Assembly (NCBI RefSeq): GCF_900343085.1
Contig: NZ_OPYI01000001.1
Coordinates: 1 to 64,000, forward strand
Source: Aedoeadaptatus coli
GTDB taxonomy: Bacteria; Bacillota; Clostridia; Tissierellales; Peptoniphilaceae
Direction: 5' to 3'
DNA length: 64,000 bases
Every line of letters starts with the position of its first letter. Positions within the stretch are counted from its first letter, which is position 1. Both the position numbers and the translations under genes were made by a program. This document shows positions 6,684-13,139 of this stretch, piece after piece. The notes beneath the pieces were generated by a model. That model was not told the DNA's origin. It did no database searches and saw only the letters and a list, made by a program, of their open reading frames with translations.

Positions 6684-7475
6684 ATGAAAAAGCGCCTGTT
6701 CCTACTGGTTCTGGCCCTGTGCTTTTTGTCCCTACCCGTCTTTGCCGCCGGCCTTCCCGAGGCCACGAAGGAATTCTACGTCTACGACGAGGAAGGCATA
6801 TTAAGCGACGAGGCGAAAAGCGACATCGTCAGAACCAATGAGTCCCTTTTCGAACAAACCGGGGCCCAGGTAGTGGTCTGCATTCTGAATCACTTGCCCG
6901 AGGACAAAACCGTCGAAGAAACGGCCGTGGATCTATTCGACAAATGGGACATCGGCACCAAGGAAAAAGACAACGGCATCCTGCTACTTATCGCCATGAA
7001 AGACAGAAAGTTTAGAATCGAAGTGGGCTACGGTTTGGAAGGCGCCATTCCGGACATGGTGGCCAAAGAGATTTTAGACGACATGGTGCCCTATTTCCAA
7101 GACGGCAATTACGAAGCGGGCATCCGCGTGGCCTTTGGCGAAATCCTGTCGAAGGTGGAAGAGGAATACCAAATCACCATCGAGGGCAAAGATGCTGTGA
7201 TCGAGGCCGTCGAAGAGGAGACTGATATAGGGGAATGGAAAGAGATGATTCGTCTGGCGATGCTCGTCGTTCTGATCATCATCATATTCGGTCGCGGAAA
7301 TAATCGCGGCGGCCGAGGCGGCTATAGAGGACCGTTCTTCTTCCCCTTTGGCGGTGGCTTCGGCGGAGGCGGCTTTGGCGGAGGCAGCTTCGGAGGCGGT
7401 GGCGGTTTCGGCGGCGGAGGCAACTTCGGCGGCGGCGGATCCTCCGGCGGCGGCGGCGCCAGCGGCGGTTGGTAA
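6684..7475 (+). CDS. TPM-domain (YgcG-like) membrane protein with Gly-rich tail
   Basis: 263 residues, 9 bp after lemA. A Sec signal peptide (cleavage near PVFAAG) leads into an exported TPM domain (about 30-170) with YVYDEEGILS, DNGILLLIA and EVGYGLEGAIPD. One membrane segment follows at about 188-202. The last 50 residues are almost only Gly, Ser and Phe and end in SGGW, typical of this family. TPM proteins form an extracytoplasmic dome-like fold; the exact role is not settled. It is co-transcribed with lemA and closed by a strong terminator. Confidence 0.92.
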   Translation: MKKRLFLLVLALCFLSLPVFAAGLPEATKEFYVYDEEGILSDEAKSDIVRTNESLFEQTGAQVVVCILNHLPEDKTVEETAVDLFDKWDIGTKEKDNGILLLIAMKDRKFRIEVGYGLEGAIPDMVAKEILDDMVPYFQDGNYEAGIRVAFGEILSKVEEEYQITIEGKDAVIEAVEEETDIGEWKEMIRLAMLVVLIIIIFGRGNNRGGRGGYRGPFFFPFGGGFGGGGFGGGSFGGGGGFGGGGNFGGGGSSGGGGASGGW

Positions 7476-7505
7476 AAATCCCGACATAGAGCCCAAAAAC
7501 CATTT

Positions 7506-7538
7506 AATCGAGAGAGCTTTTGCTTTCTCGATTTTTTT
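7506..7538 (+). terminator. Terminator of the desulfurase-thiI-lemA-TPM operon
   Basis: Stem ATCGAGAGAGC/GCTTTCTCGAT with loop TTTT, followed by seven T. Confidence 0.88.
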
Positions 7539-7581
7539 GTGGCAATCTTCTCAATTCGACTGTATTATTTCCGTGAAAAAC

Positions 7582-7610
7582 TTGCCAAGAAGCCTTCCGT
7601 CCGATAAAAT
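7582..7610 (+). promoter_or_regulatory. Promoter of the apbE operon
   Basis: TTGCCA (7582-7587), a 17-bp spacer and TAAAAT (7605-7610). Transcription would begin near 7617, leaving a leader of about 157 nt before apbE. Confidence 0.7.
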
Positions 7611-7616
7611 AGGTAG

Positions 7617-7773
7617 TACAGAGATTCTTTGACAGAATTTCGACGACAACGAGCGAACGCATCGGTTCGCGGCGCCATGCCAGGCATGTAGCGCAATGAG
7701 TGTACGCAATAGGAACGGCAAACCCGTTCTTTTTCTATGTTTTCGCCCAATCGGGCGCTGAGAGAAGGAAAGC
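7617..7773 (+). promoter_or_regulatory. Structured 5' leader of apbE, candidate cis-regulatory RNA
   Basis: Successive helices are visible: GATTCT/AGAATT, GCGAAC/GTTCGC (7653-7670), CATG/CATG nested in GCGC arms (7673-7694), an intrinsic terminator (7713-7734), and CGCCC/GGGCG (7744-7757) just ahead of the RBS. This is the layout expected of an attenuation-type riboswitch or protein-binding leader. I do not recognise a known class; FMN, TPP, preQ1 and S-box consensus cores are absent. Confidence 0.5.
7713..7734 (+). terminator. Attenuator-like terminator in the apbE leader
   Basis: Stem GAACGG/CCGTTC with a 5-nt loop and five T, 40 bp before the apbE start and downstream of the promoter. In this position it would act on the operon's own transcript. 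Confidence 0.65.
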
Positions 7774-8949
7774 ATGAAAAAATTACTGGCCCTATGGATG
7801 GCGGTCCTGGTCCTTATGACCGGGTGCGGACAAAAGAATACGGCACAGAACGAGCCGAGCAATAAGAACGAGGTGCAGGCAAGTGAGACGGGGGAAATTT
7901 CCCGCTACCAAACCACTTTTTACGACACCTTCGATACGGTGGTGAGCGCCATCGTCTACGCTTCCAGCGAAGAAGAGGCCAACGCGTATTTTGAAACCAT
8001 TCACAAGCGCTACCAGGAGCTGGACCACCTGTACAGCAGCTTTAAAAATTACGACGGCATCGTCAATGTGAAGTCCGTGAACGATCAGGCCGGCAAGGGC
8101 AAGGTCGTCGTGGACGAGGAATTGTACGATCTGCTTCGCTTCTCGGAGGAGCAGTACAAGAAATACGGCGAGACGAACATCGCCTTCGGCGCCGTCACGT
8201 CCATTTGGCAAAGCTACCGGGATGCCTACGAAGTGGTGCCGGAATCGGAACGCTCTGCCGACGACGAGGCCTTGAAAAAAGGCCTGCCCGACGCGAAGAT
8301 CCCTACCATGGAGGAGCTTCAGGCGGCCAATAAACATACGAACATCGACGACATCGTCTTAAACGACGCGGATCATTCCGTAGAAATAAAGGATCCCGAG
8401 CTGAAAATCGACGTGGGCGCCGTGGCCAAAGGCTATGCCACGGAGCTGATCGGCGAAGAGCTGCGGGCATCGGGCCTGAAAACCGCCCTGATCAGTGCCG
8501 GCGGCAATGTAAAAATCATCGGTTCCGCGCCGGAGGCGGAGCGCAACAGCTTCGGCATCGGCCTGCAAAATCCGGAAGCCATTACAGGCGAAGGCTCGGC
8601 GGAAGACAACATGAAAGACATCATCTACACCAACGACACTTCCGTGGTGACCAGCGGCGATTACCAACGCTACTACATTGTGAACGGGAAGCATTATCAC
8701 CACTTAATCGACCCGGACACTTTGATGCCGGCGGATCATTTCCGCTCCGTCACCATCGTGACCAAAGACAGCGGCTTGGCGGATTTTCTTTCCACTACGG
8801 CTTTCTGCCTGCCCTATGAAAAGGGCCGCGCCCTCATCGAAAGCTTGGACGGCGTCGAGGCCTATTGGATTTTCGAAGACGGCTCCACGGCTTTCACCGA
8901 CGGCCTGAAACCCATGCTTGACAGTCAGGGGGCGACGAATGCGCAATAA
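7774..8949 (+). CDS. apbE: FAD:protein FMN transferase ApbE, lipoprotein
   Basis: 391 residues, RBS GAGAGAAGGA. ApbE attaches FMN from FAD covalently to Thr/Ser of membrane flavoproteins such as Rnf or Nqr subunits, outside the membrane. The lipobox is LMTGC with Cys18. Family motifs are YDTFDTV near the start, KIDVGAVAKGYA, ALISAGGNVKIIG, and near the end SVVTSGDYQRYY and HHLIDPDTLMPA. No Rnf or Nqr genes lie in the window, so its target is elsewhere. It heads a same-strand run to the hydrogenase-like gene and sits under a structured leader. Its stop overlaps the next start. Confidence 0.94.
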   Translation: MKKLLALWMAVLVLMTGCGQKNTAQNEPSNKNEVQASETGEISRYQTTFYDTFDTVVSAIVYASSEEEANAYFETIHKRYQELDHLYSSFKNYDGIVNVKSVNDQAGKGKVVVDEELYDLLRFSEEQYKKYGETNIAFGAVTSIWQSYRDAYEVVPESERSADDEALKKGLPDAKIPTMEELQAANKHTNIDDIVLNDADHSVEIKDPELKIDVGAVAKGYATELIGEELRASGLKTALISAGGNVKIIGSAPEAERNSFGIGLQNPEAITGEGSAEDNMKDIIYTNDTSVVTSGDYQRYYIVNGKHYHHLIDPDTLMPADHFRSVTIVTKDSGLADFLSTTAFCLPYEKGRALIESLDGVEAYWIFEDGSTAFTDGLKPMLDSQGATNAQ

Positions 8950-9436
8950 TTTGCTCATTTTCTCACTGGCTCAATTGTTTTTGATATTGATCTACGCCGT
9001 GGTGTTGATCTATCTGCACTTATCGCCTGCGCTTGAAAGTGCCGTTTACGGCCACTTTTTTCTCCGGCTGATTCCGGCGGTGCTCACGGCCTTGGTCTAT
9101 CTCGTCGTCGGCCGCTTTATGAATGTCAAAGGGCTCACCGACGGCATGTTGGTCTTGGTTCTGCCGGCTGTGATTTGGGGCATTTGCCTCGCCATGGCCT
9201 ACTTCGGCGGCGGCGCCGAAGGATTTGTGCGCGGCGCCTTCCGTTCCCTGTGGCGTTTTCCCGCCGACATCACCATGCTGCCCCAAATGGCCGTGGTGAG
9301 CCTTCTCAGGCTTAAGCAAACCACGGCGGTTTACGCGGCATCGGCGGTGATTCCCCAGTGCCTCGCCCTTCTTGTGGCGGCACGAGGCCCCGTCACCTAC
9401 CGGCGCCGACGCGACAGCAGACGTCGGGAGAAATAG
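8939..9436 (+). CDS. Hypothetical membrane protein
   Basis: 165 residues. The start is taken at the ATG at 8939, which overlaps the end of apbE by 11 bp and has CAGGGGG upstream. There are about four hydrophobic segments (near residues 7-28, 43-60, 68-90 and 128-147) and a strongly basic C-terminus rich in Arg. I do not recognise a family. Translational coupling to apbE suggests a membrane partner or substrate-related role, but nothing in the sequence proves it. Confidence 0.75.
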   Translation: MRNNLLIFSLAQLFLILIYAVVLIYLHLSPALESAVYGHFFLRLIPAVLTALVYLVVGRFMNVKGLTDGMLVLVLPAVIWGICLAMAYFGGGAEGFVRGAFRSLWRFPADITMLPQMAVVSLLRLKQTTAVYAASAVIPQCLALLVAARGPVTYRRRRDSRRREK

Positions 9437-9448
9437 AAAGAGGACAAG

Positions 9449-9964
9449 ATGTATAATTACGATATGAAGCGCCTGTATGAAACCACCATCGAGGCGTTAA
9501 AAGATAAAGGCATAGAAATTTCAGACATTGCGGACATCGTTTACGAGCTGCAAAAGGACTACGTGCCCGTTACCATGGATCTGTGCGAAGAGCACGTCCT
9601 GGCCGTGCTTCGAAAAAGAGAAACCATCCACGCCGTCTTAACGGCCCTGGCCATCGACAAAGCCGTGGAACAAGGGCGCTTTGAAGAGCCCATTCAATCC
9701 ATTATTGCAAACGACGAAGGTCTCTACGGCATCGACGAGGTGCTGAGCCTTTCCATCGTCAATATTTACGGCTCCATCGGGCTCACGAATTTCGGCTTTT
9801 TAGATAAAAAGAAAATCGGCATCATCGATGAATTAGATAAACGAAAAGGCGATGAAGTTACCACCTTCAGCGACGACATGGTGGCGGCCATCGCCGCCGC
9901 AGCGGCCTCTCGATTGGCCCATAGCAATAGAATGAAAGAGGAGGGAGAAAATCATGAAGCGTAA
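9449..9964 (+). CDS. pgpA: Phosphatidylglycerophosphatase A family protein (YutG-like)
   Basis: 171 residues with RBS AGAGGAC. It matches the soluble Firmicute PgpA/YutG type: GIEISDIADIVYELQKDYVP, VLRKRETIHAVLTALAIDK, NDEGLYGIDEVLSLSIVN, GSIGLTNFGFLDK and DDMVAAIAAAAASR. PgpA-family enzymes remove phosphate from phosphatidylglycerophosphate to give phosphatidylglycerol, which is also the substrate of MprF encoded 3 kb away. The short soluble form is less well characterised than the membrane enzyme, so the exact substrate is inferred. The stop overlaps the start of queT. Confidence 0.85.
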   Translation: MYNYDMKRLYETTIEALKDKGIEISDIADIVYELQKDYVPVTMDLCEEHVLAVLRKRETIHAVLTALAIDKAVEQGRFEEPIQSIIANDEGLYGIDEVLSLSIVNIYGSIGLTNFGFLDKKKIGIIDELDKRKGDEVTTFSDDMVAAIAAAAASRLAHSNRMKEEGENHEA

Positions 9965-10451
9965 ACTCACGACCCATTGGATCGCGACCACAGCCGTATT
10001 GGCGGCGGTTTACTACGCCCTTACTGTGGTTTTTGCCCCTATTTCCTACGGCCCCGTTCAATTCCGCGTATCGGAAATTATGAACCTTTTGGCCTTTTAC
10101 AATCCCGCCTTTGCGCCGGGCATCGTCCTCGGCGTCTTCCTTTCGAATATAAGCTCGCCCCTCGGCCTATACGATTTATTCTTCGGCACCTTTCACACGG
10201 CGATCAGCTTGTATTTTATGTGTAAGCTCCACAAGAAGTGGGTGGCAAGCCTCATGCCCGCCCTATTCTCCTGGATTATTGGTTTCGAGTTGGTTCTTGC
10301 TTTCGGCGGCGGACTCGTCGGATTTTTGACCATGAGCCTATCGGTTGCGGCCAGCGAAGTGATCATCTGCACCCTGATCAGCTTGCCCGTGTACGAAGCT
10401 TTGGACAGAAATGCGGCCTTTCGTTCCATTGTCAGCAAGAATCCGCAGTAG
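9954..10451 (+). CDS. queT: QueT family transporter (ECF substrate-binding subunit)
   Basis: 165 residues, start ATG at 9954 overlapping pgpA by 11 bp, RBS GAGGGAG. QueT proteins are membrane S-components thought to import queuosine precursors through a shared ECF module. The family core is clear: PVQFRVSEIMNLLAFYNPAF and PGIVLGVFLSN, with about five hydrophobic segments. The ECF ATPase and T-component are not in this window. QueT genes often carry a preQ1 riboswitch; none is seen here because the gene is internal to an operon. Confidence 0.9.
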   Translation: MKRKLTTHWIATTAVLAAVYYALTVVFAPISYGPVQFRVSEIMNLLAFYNPAFAPGIVLGVFLSNISSPLGLYDLFFGTFHTAISLYFMCKLHKKWVASLMPALFSWIIGFELVLAFGGGLVGFLTMSLSVAASEVIICTLISLPVYEALDRNAAFRSIVSKNPQ

Positions 10452-10472
10452 GTAAATTCAGAAGGAGAGAGT

Positions 10473-10727
10473 ATGAGAGTAAAAGTTTGTGTCGGCGCCC
10501 GCTGCACCATGATGGGCGCAAGTGCCGTTCTCGACGCCTTGGAAGATCTTCAACAACGCTATTTTAAAGACGGCGGCCTGGATATCGTCCACGTCAACTG
10601 CATGAACGTATGTAAAGAAAAGGGCGAGAAGTATACGCCGGTCGTTGAAATCGACGGCGAGGTTTTTACGACCGTAAAACCCCACGAGATTTCGGGCGTT
10701 ATCTTAGAACGCGCCGGAATACAATAA
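10473..10727 (+). CDS. Thioredoxin-like [2Fe-2S] ferredoxin (NuoE/HndA C-terminal type)
   Basis: 84 residues, RBS AGAAGGAGAG. The four cysteines CVGARC near the start and CMNVC near residue 48 are spaced as in the thioredoxin-like [2Fe-2S] domain of NuoE and of NAD-dependent hydrogenase subunits, but the N-terminal helical domain is absent. It lies 38 bp ahead of the hydrogenase-like gene, so it probably passes electrons to that protein. No NuoF-like flavoprotein subunit is nearby, so a direct link to NADH is not supported. Confidence 0.82.
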   Translation: MRVKVCVGARCTMMGASAVLDALEDLQQRYFKDGGLDIVHVNCMNVCKEKGEKYTPVVEIDGEVFTTVKPHEISGVILERAGIQ

Positions 10728-10765
10728 AACGGATCGAATAATTCAGAATATGAGGAGGTAAAAAA

Positions 10766-12280
10766 ATGAAAGAAAGTTATGCAAGTATCGTAAGTCTTCG
10801 CCGTCGCGTATTCTCTGAAATCGCAAAGATGGCCTATGCGGACACCCCGCTGCAAGAATTGGAATCCATCGGTCACCGTCTCTATCCCGGTACGTCTCCC
10901 GACGACAGAGAGGAGCTCTTCAGAAAGCGCGCCATCGTAGAAGAAATGACGCGCCTGGCTATGGGTATGAACTTGCGTGATTACGACGAGTACATAAAGG
11001 TAACCGAAGGCTTCGACGACGTGGACGTCTCCACGAGCATCTTCAAGACGCCCTTAGTCGACGTCATTAAATTCGCCTGCGAATCCTGCCCCACCCGCGC
11101 CTTTACCGTAACCAACAACTGCCGCAAGTGCATGGCCCATCCCTGTACCAATGTGTGCCCGGTGAATGCCGTGTCCATCGGCCAATACGGCGCCGTCATC
11201 GACCAATCGAAATGCGTGAAGTGCGGTCGCTGTAAGCGTACCTGCCCCTACAACGCCATCGTCGAATACGATCGCCCCTGTGCCTCGGTTTGCGGCGTCG
11301 GCGCCATCGAAAGCGACGACAAGGATCGCGCCATCATTAACCACGACAAATGTGTGGGCTGCGGCCGCTGCGTCGTGCAATGTCCTTGGGGCGCTATCGG
11401 CGACAAGACCATGATCTATCAGTTGGTCAAGGCCTTGAAGGAAAAGAACAAGCGCATTTACGCCATTCCCGCGCCGAGCTACATCGGCCAATTCGGCGCC
11501 GACACCTCGCCGGAGCAAGTCCGCGCCGCAGTAAAGGCACTGGGCTTTGAAGACATGGTGGAAGTCGGCCTCGGTGCAGACTACACTACCCTCCACGAAG
11601 CCAAGGAATACTTGGAGCGCGTGCCGGAAGAAATCCCCTTCATGGGTACCAGCTGCTGCCACTCCTGGACGCTTCTCATCGAATACAAGTTCCCCGAACT
11701 GAAAGAATACGTCTCCGATTCCGGCAGCCCCATGCGCTACACGGCGGAACACATTAAGCGCAAGGATCCCGACGCACTGGTTTGCTTCGTCGGTCCCTGT
11801 ACGTCGAAAAAAGTGGAAGCCATTACCGGTGAAGTCAAAGACTATGTGGACTTCGTCATTACCTTCGAAGAGCTCATGGGCATGTTCGTGGCAAAAGACA
11901 TCGAACCCTCTGAAATCGAAGCAGTGGACGAAGAGGAAGAATCCTCCTCTTCCGCTAAGGGCTATGCCATGGCCGGCGGCGTCGCCGCAGCGGTAAAGGA
12001 AGTAGCCGAAAAGATCGATCCCGAACGCCACATTAAGATCGAAGGCGCCAACTCCCTTAAGGAATGTATCCGCATGCTTCAAATGGCCAAGGCCGGCAAG
12101 AAAGACGGCTACCTCTTGGAAGGCATGGCTTGCGAAGGCGGCTGCATCGCAGGAATGGGCACCATCGCCTCCACCACCCGCGTGCGCAAGGCATTGACCA
12201 ACTACATGAAAGATTCCGAATATCAAACGCCTCTGGAAAACGTCCTGATCGACGATTCTTTAAAGGACTTCAGTAAATAA
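10766..12280 (+). CDS. [FeFe]-hydrogenase-like protein with 4Fe-4S domains
   Basis: 504 residues, RBS GAGGAGG. After an N-terminal helical region of about 100 residues come cysteine-rich clusters including CRKCMAHPCTNVCP, CVKCGRCKRTCP and CVGCGRCVVQCP (about 110-215). The C-terminal domain carries the three H-cluster segments: TSCCHSW, GPCTSKK and MACEGGCIAG. Classical enzymes have Pro after TSCC; here it is His. The third segment resembles group B enzymes (CEGGC). It should evolve or consume hydrogen with ferredoxin, alone or with the small [2Fe-2S] protein upstream. A sensory or other redox role is possible. A terminator follows. Confidence 0.87.
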   Translation: MKESYASIVSLRRRVFSEIAKMAYADTPLQELESIGHRLYPGTSPDDREELFRKRAIVEEMTRLAMGMNLRDYDEYIKVTEGFDDVDVSTSIFKTPLVDVIKFACESCPTRAFTVTNNCRKCMAHPCTNVCPVNAVSIGQYGAVIDQSKCVKCGRCKRTCPYNAIVEYDRPCASVCGVGAIESDDKDRAIINHDKCVGCGRCVVQCPWGAIGDKTMIYQLVKALKEKNKRIYAIPAPSYIGQFGADTSPEQVRAAVKALGFEDMVEVGLGADYTTLHEAKEYLERVPEEIPFMGTSCCHSWTLLIEYKFPELKEYVSDSGSPMRYTAEHIKRKDPDALVCFVGPCTSKKVEAITGEVKDYVDFVITFEELMGMFVAKDIEPSEIEAVDEEEESSSSAKGYAMAGGVAAAVKEVAEKIDPERHIKIEGANSLKECIRMLQMAKAGKKDGYLLEGMACEGGCIAGMGTIASTTRVRKALTNYMKDSEYQTPLENVLIDDSLKDFSK

Positions 12281-12308
12281 AAAGCGGTGTCAAACCGATT
12301 GAAAATTC

Positions 12309-12355
12309 AAAGAAAAGGCATTTTTCTCCTTCAGAAAGATGCCTTTTCTTTTTTA
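12309..12355 (+). terminator. Terminator after the hydrogenase-like gene
   Basis: Long stem AGAAAAGGCAT/ATGCCTTTTCT extended by TTTCT/AGAAA, followed by a T-run. Confidence 0.88.
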
Positions 12356-12419
12356 TTGAGCCGACTATAATAAAGGTAAAGGCGCGTGTTTTTCGTAAAT
12401 AAATGAATCGAGGCGCAAG

Positions 12420-13139
12420 ATGAAAGACAGCGGGTATTTCACTATGACCGATGGCACGGATATTTATTATCGGCGCATGGGCGCCGGCGAGCCGGTCTTA
12501 TTTTTACACGGAAACGGCGGCAGCAGTCGCTTTTTTAGGTACCAGGTCCCTTCTTTTGAACCTTATTTTCAATTGATCTTTCTGGACAGCCGCGCCCACG
12601 GCAGGAGCACCAATGGGGGAGAGGCATTAAACTTTCGCCTCATGGCAAAAGATACGAAAGAAGCTCTGGACGCCTTGGGAATCGAAAAAACTTCCATCGT
12701 GGGCTTTTCCGACGGGGCCAATCTGGCCATGGCCTTCGCCGCGCTTTACCCCTATGCGGTGAACAAACTGGTATTAAATTCCGGCAATCTCTCCTTCGGC
12801 GGCACGAAATTATCCGGCCGCATCACCTCCTGCCTGCAGTATGCCTTTAGCCACGTCTTAAATGCCCTTTCCGAGCGATTTAAGGACGCGCATCTGAAGG
12901 CAAAGCTCCTCGTAAAGGATCCGGACATTTCGGAAGAGGACTTGCGCCGTCTGCGCTGCCCGAGTCTGGTCATCGTCGGCGCTCGGGACGTGGTGGAGAC
13001 GGCCCATTCCAAATACATCGCCTCGCTGATTCCTAATTGCCGCTACGTGGAGTTGCCCGACCACGGCCATCGCCTGGCCAGGACCAATGCGAAAGCATTT
13101 AATGAAATCGTCATAAAATTTTTAAAAGGAGCGTCATGA
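12420..13139 (+). CDS. Alpha/beta hydrolase coupled to mprF
   Basis: 239 residues, RBS CGAGGCG. It has the alpha/beta-hydrolase layout: oxyanion segment LFLHGNGG, nucleophile elbow GFSDG (near residue 96), Asp in VGARDVVE and catalytic His in LPDHGHR. No signal peptide, so it is cytoplasmic. Its last codons overlap the start of mprF by 4 bp (ATGA). From that coupling, a likely job is hydrolysing aminoacylated lipids or otherwise acting on MprF products, as described for hydrolases paired with lipid aminoacyl transferases elsewhere; this is inference. A perfect -10-like TATAAT lies at 12366-12371, without a clear -35. Confidence 0.88.
   Translation: MKDSGYFTMTDGTDIYYRRMGAGEPVLFLHGNGGSSRFFRYQVPSFEPYFQLIFLDSRAHGRSTNGGEALNFRLMAKDTKEALDALGIEKTSIVGFSDGANLAMAFAALYPYAVNKLVLNSGNLSFGGTKLSGRITSCLQYAFSHVLNALSERFKDAHLKAKLLVKDPDISEEDLRRLRCPSLVIVGARDVVETAHSKYIASLIPNCRYVELPDHGHRLARTNAKAFNEIVIKFLKGAS

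Noticed and set aside
7340-7475. Low-complexity repeat as a mobile or CRISPR-like feature
   Set aside because: The GGC/TTC-rich stretch is the Gly-rich tail of the TPM protein, in frame and typical of that family.
7617-7773. Cyclic di-GMP riboswitch, suggested by GGCAAACCC
   Set aside because: The match is limited to a few bases inside the terminator loop; the tetraloop-receptor parts of GEMM RNAs are absent.
9954-10451. preQ1 riboswitch in front of queT
   Set aside because: queT overlaps pgpA and no preQ1 consensus lies in the gap or upstream of pgpA.
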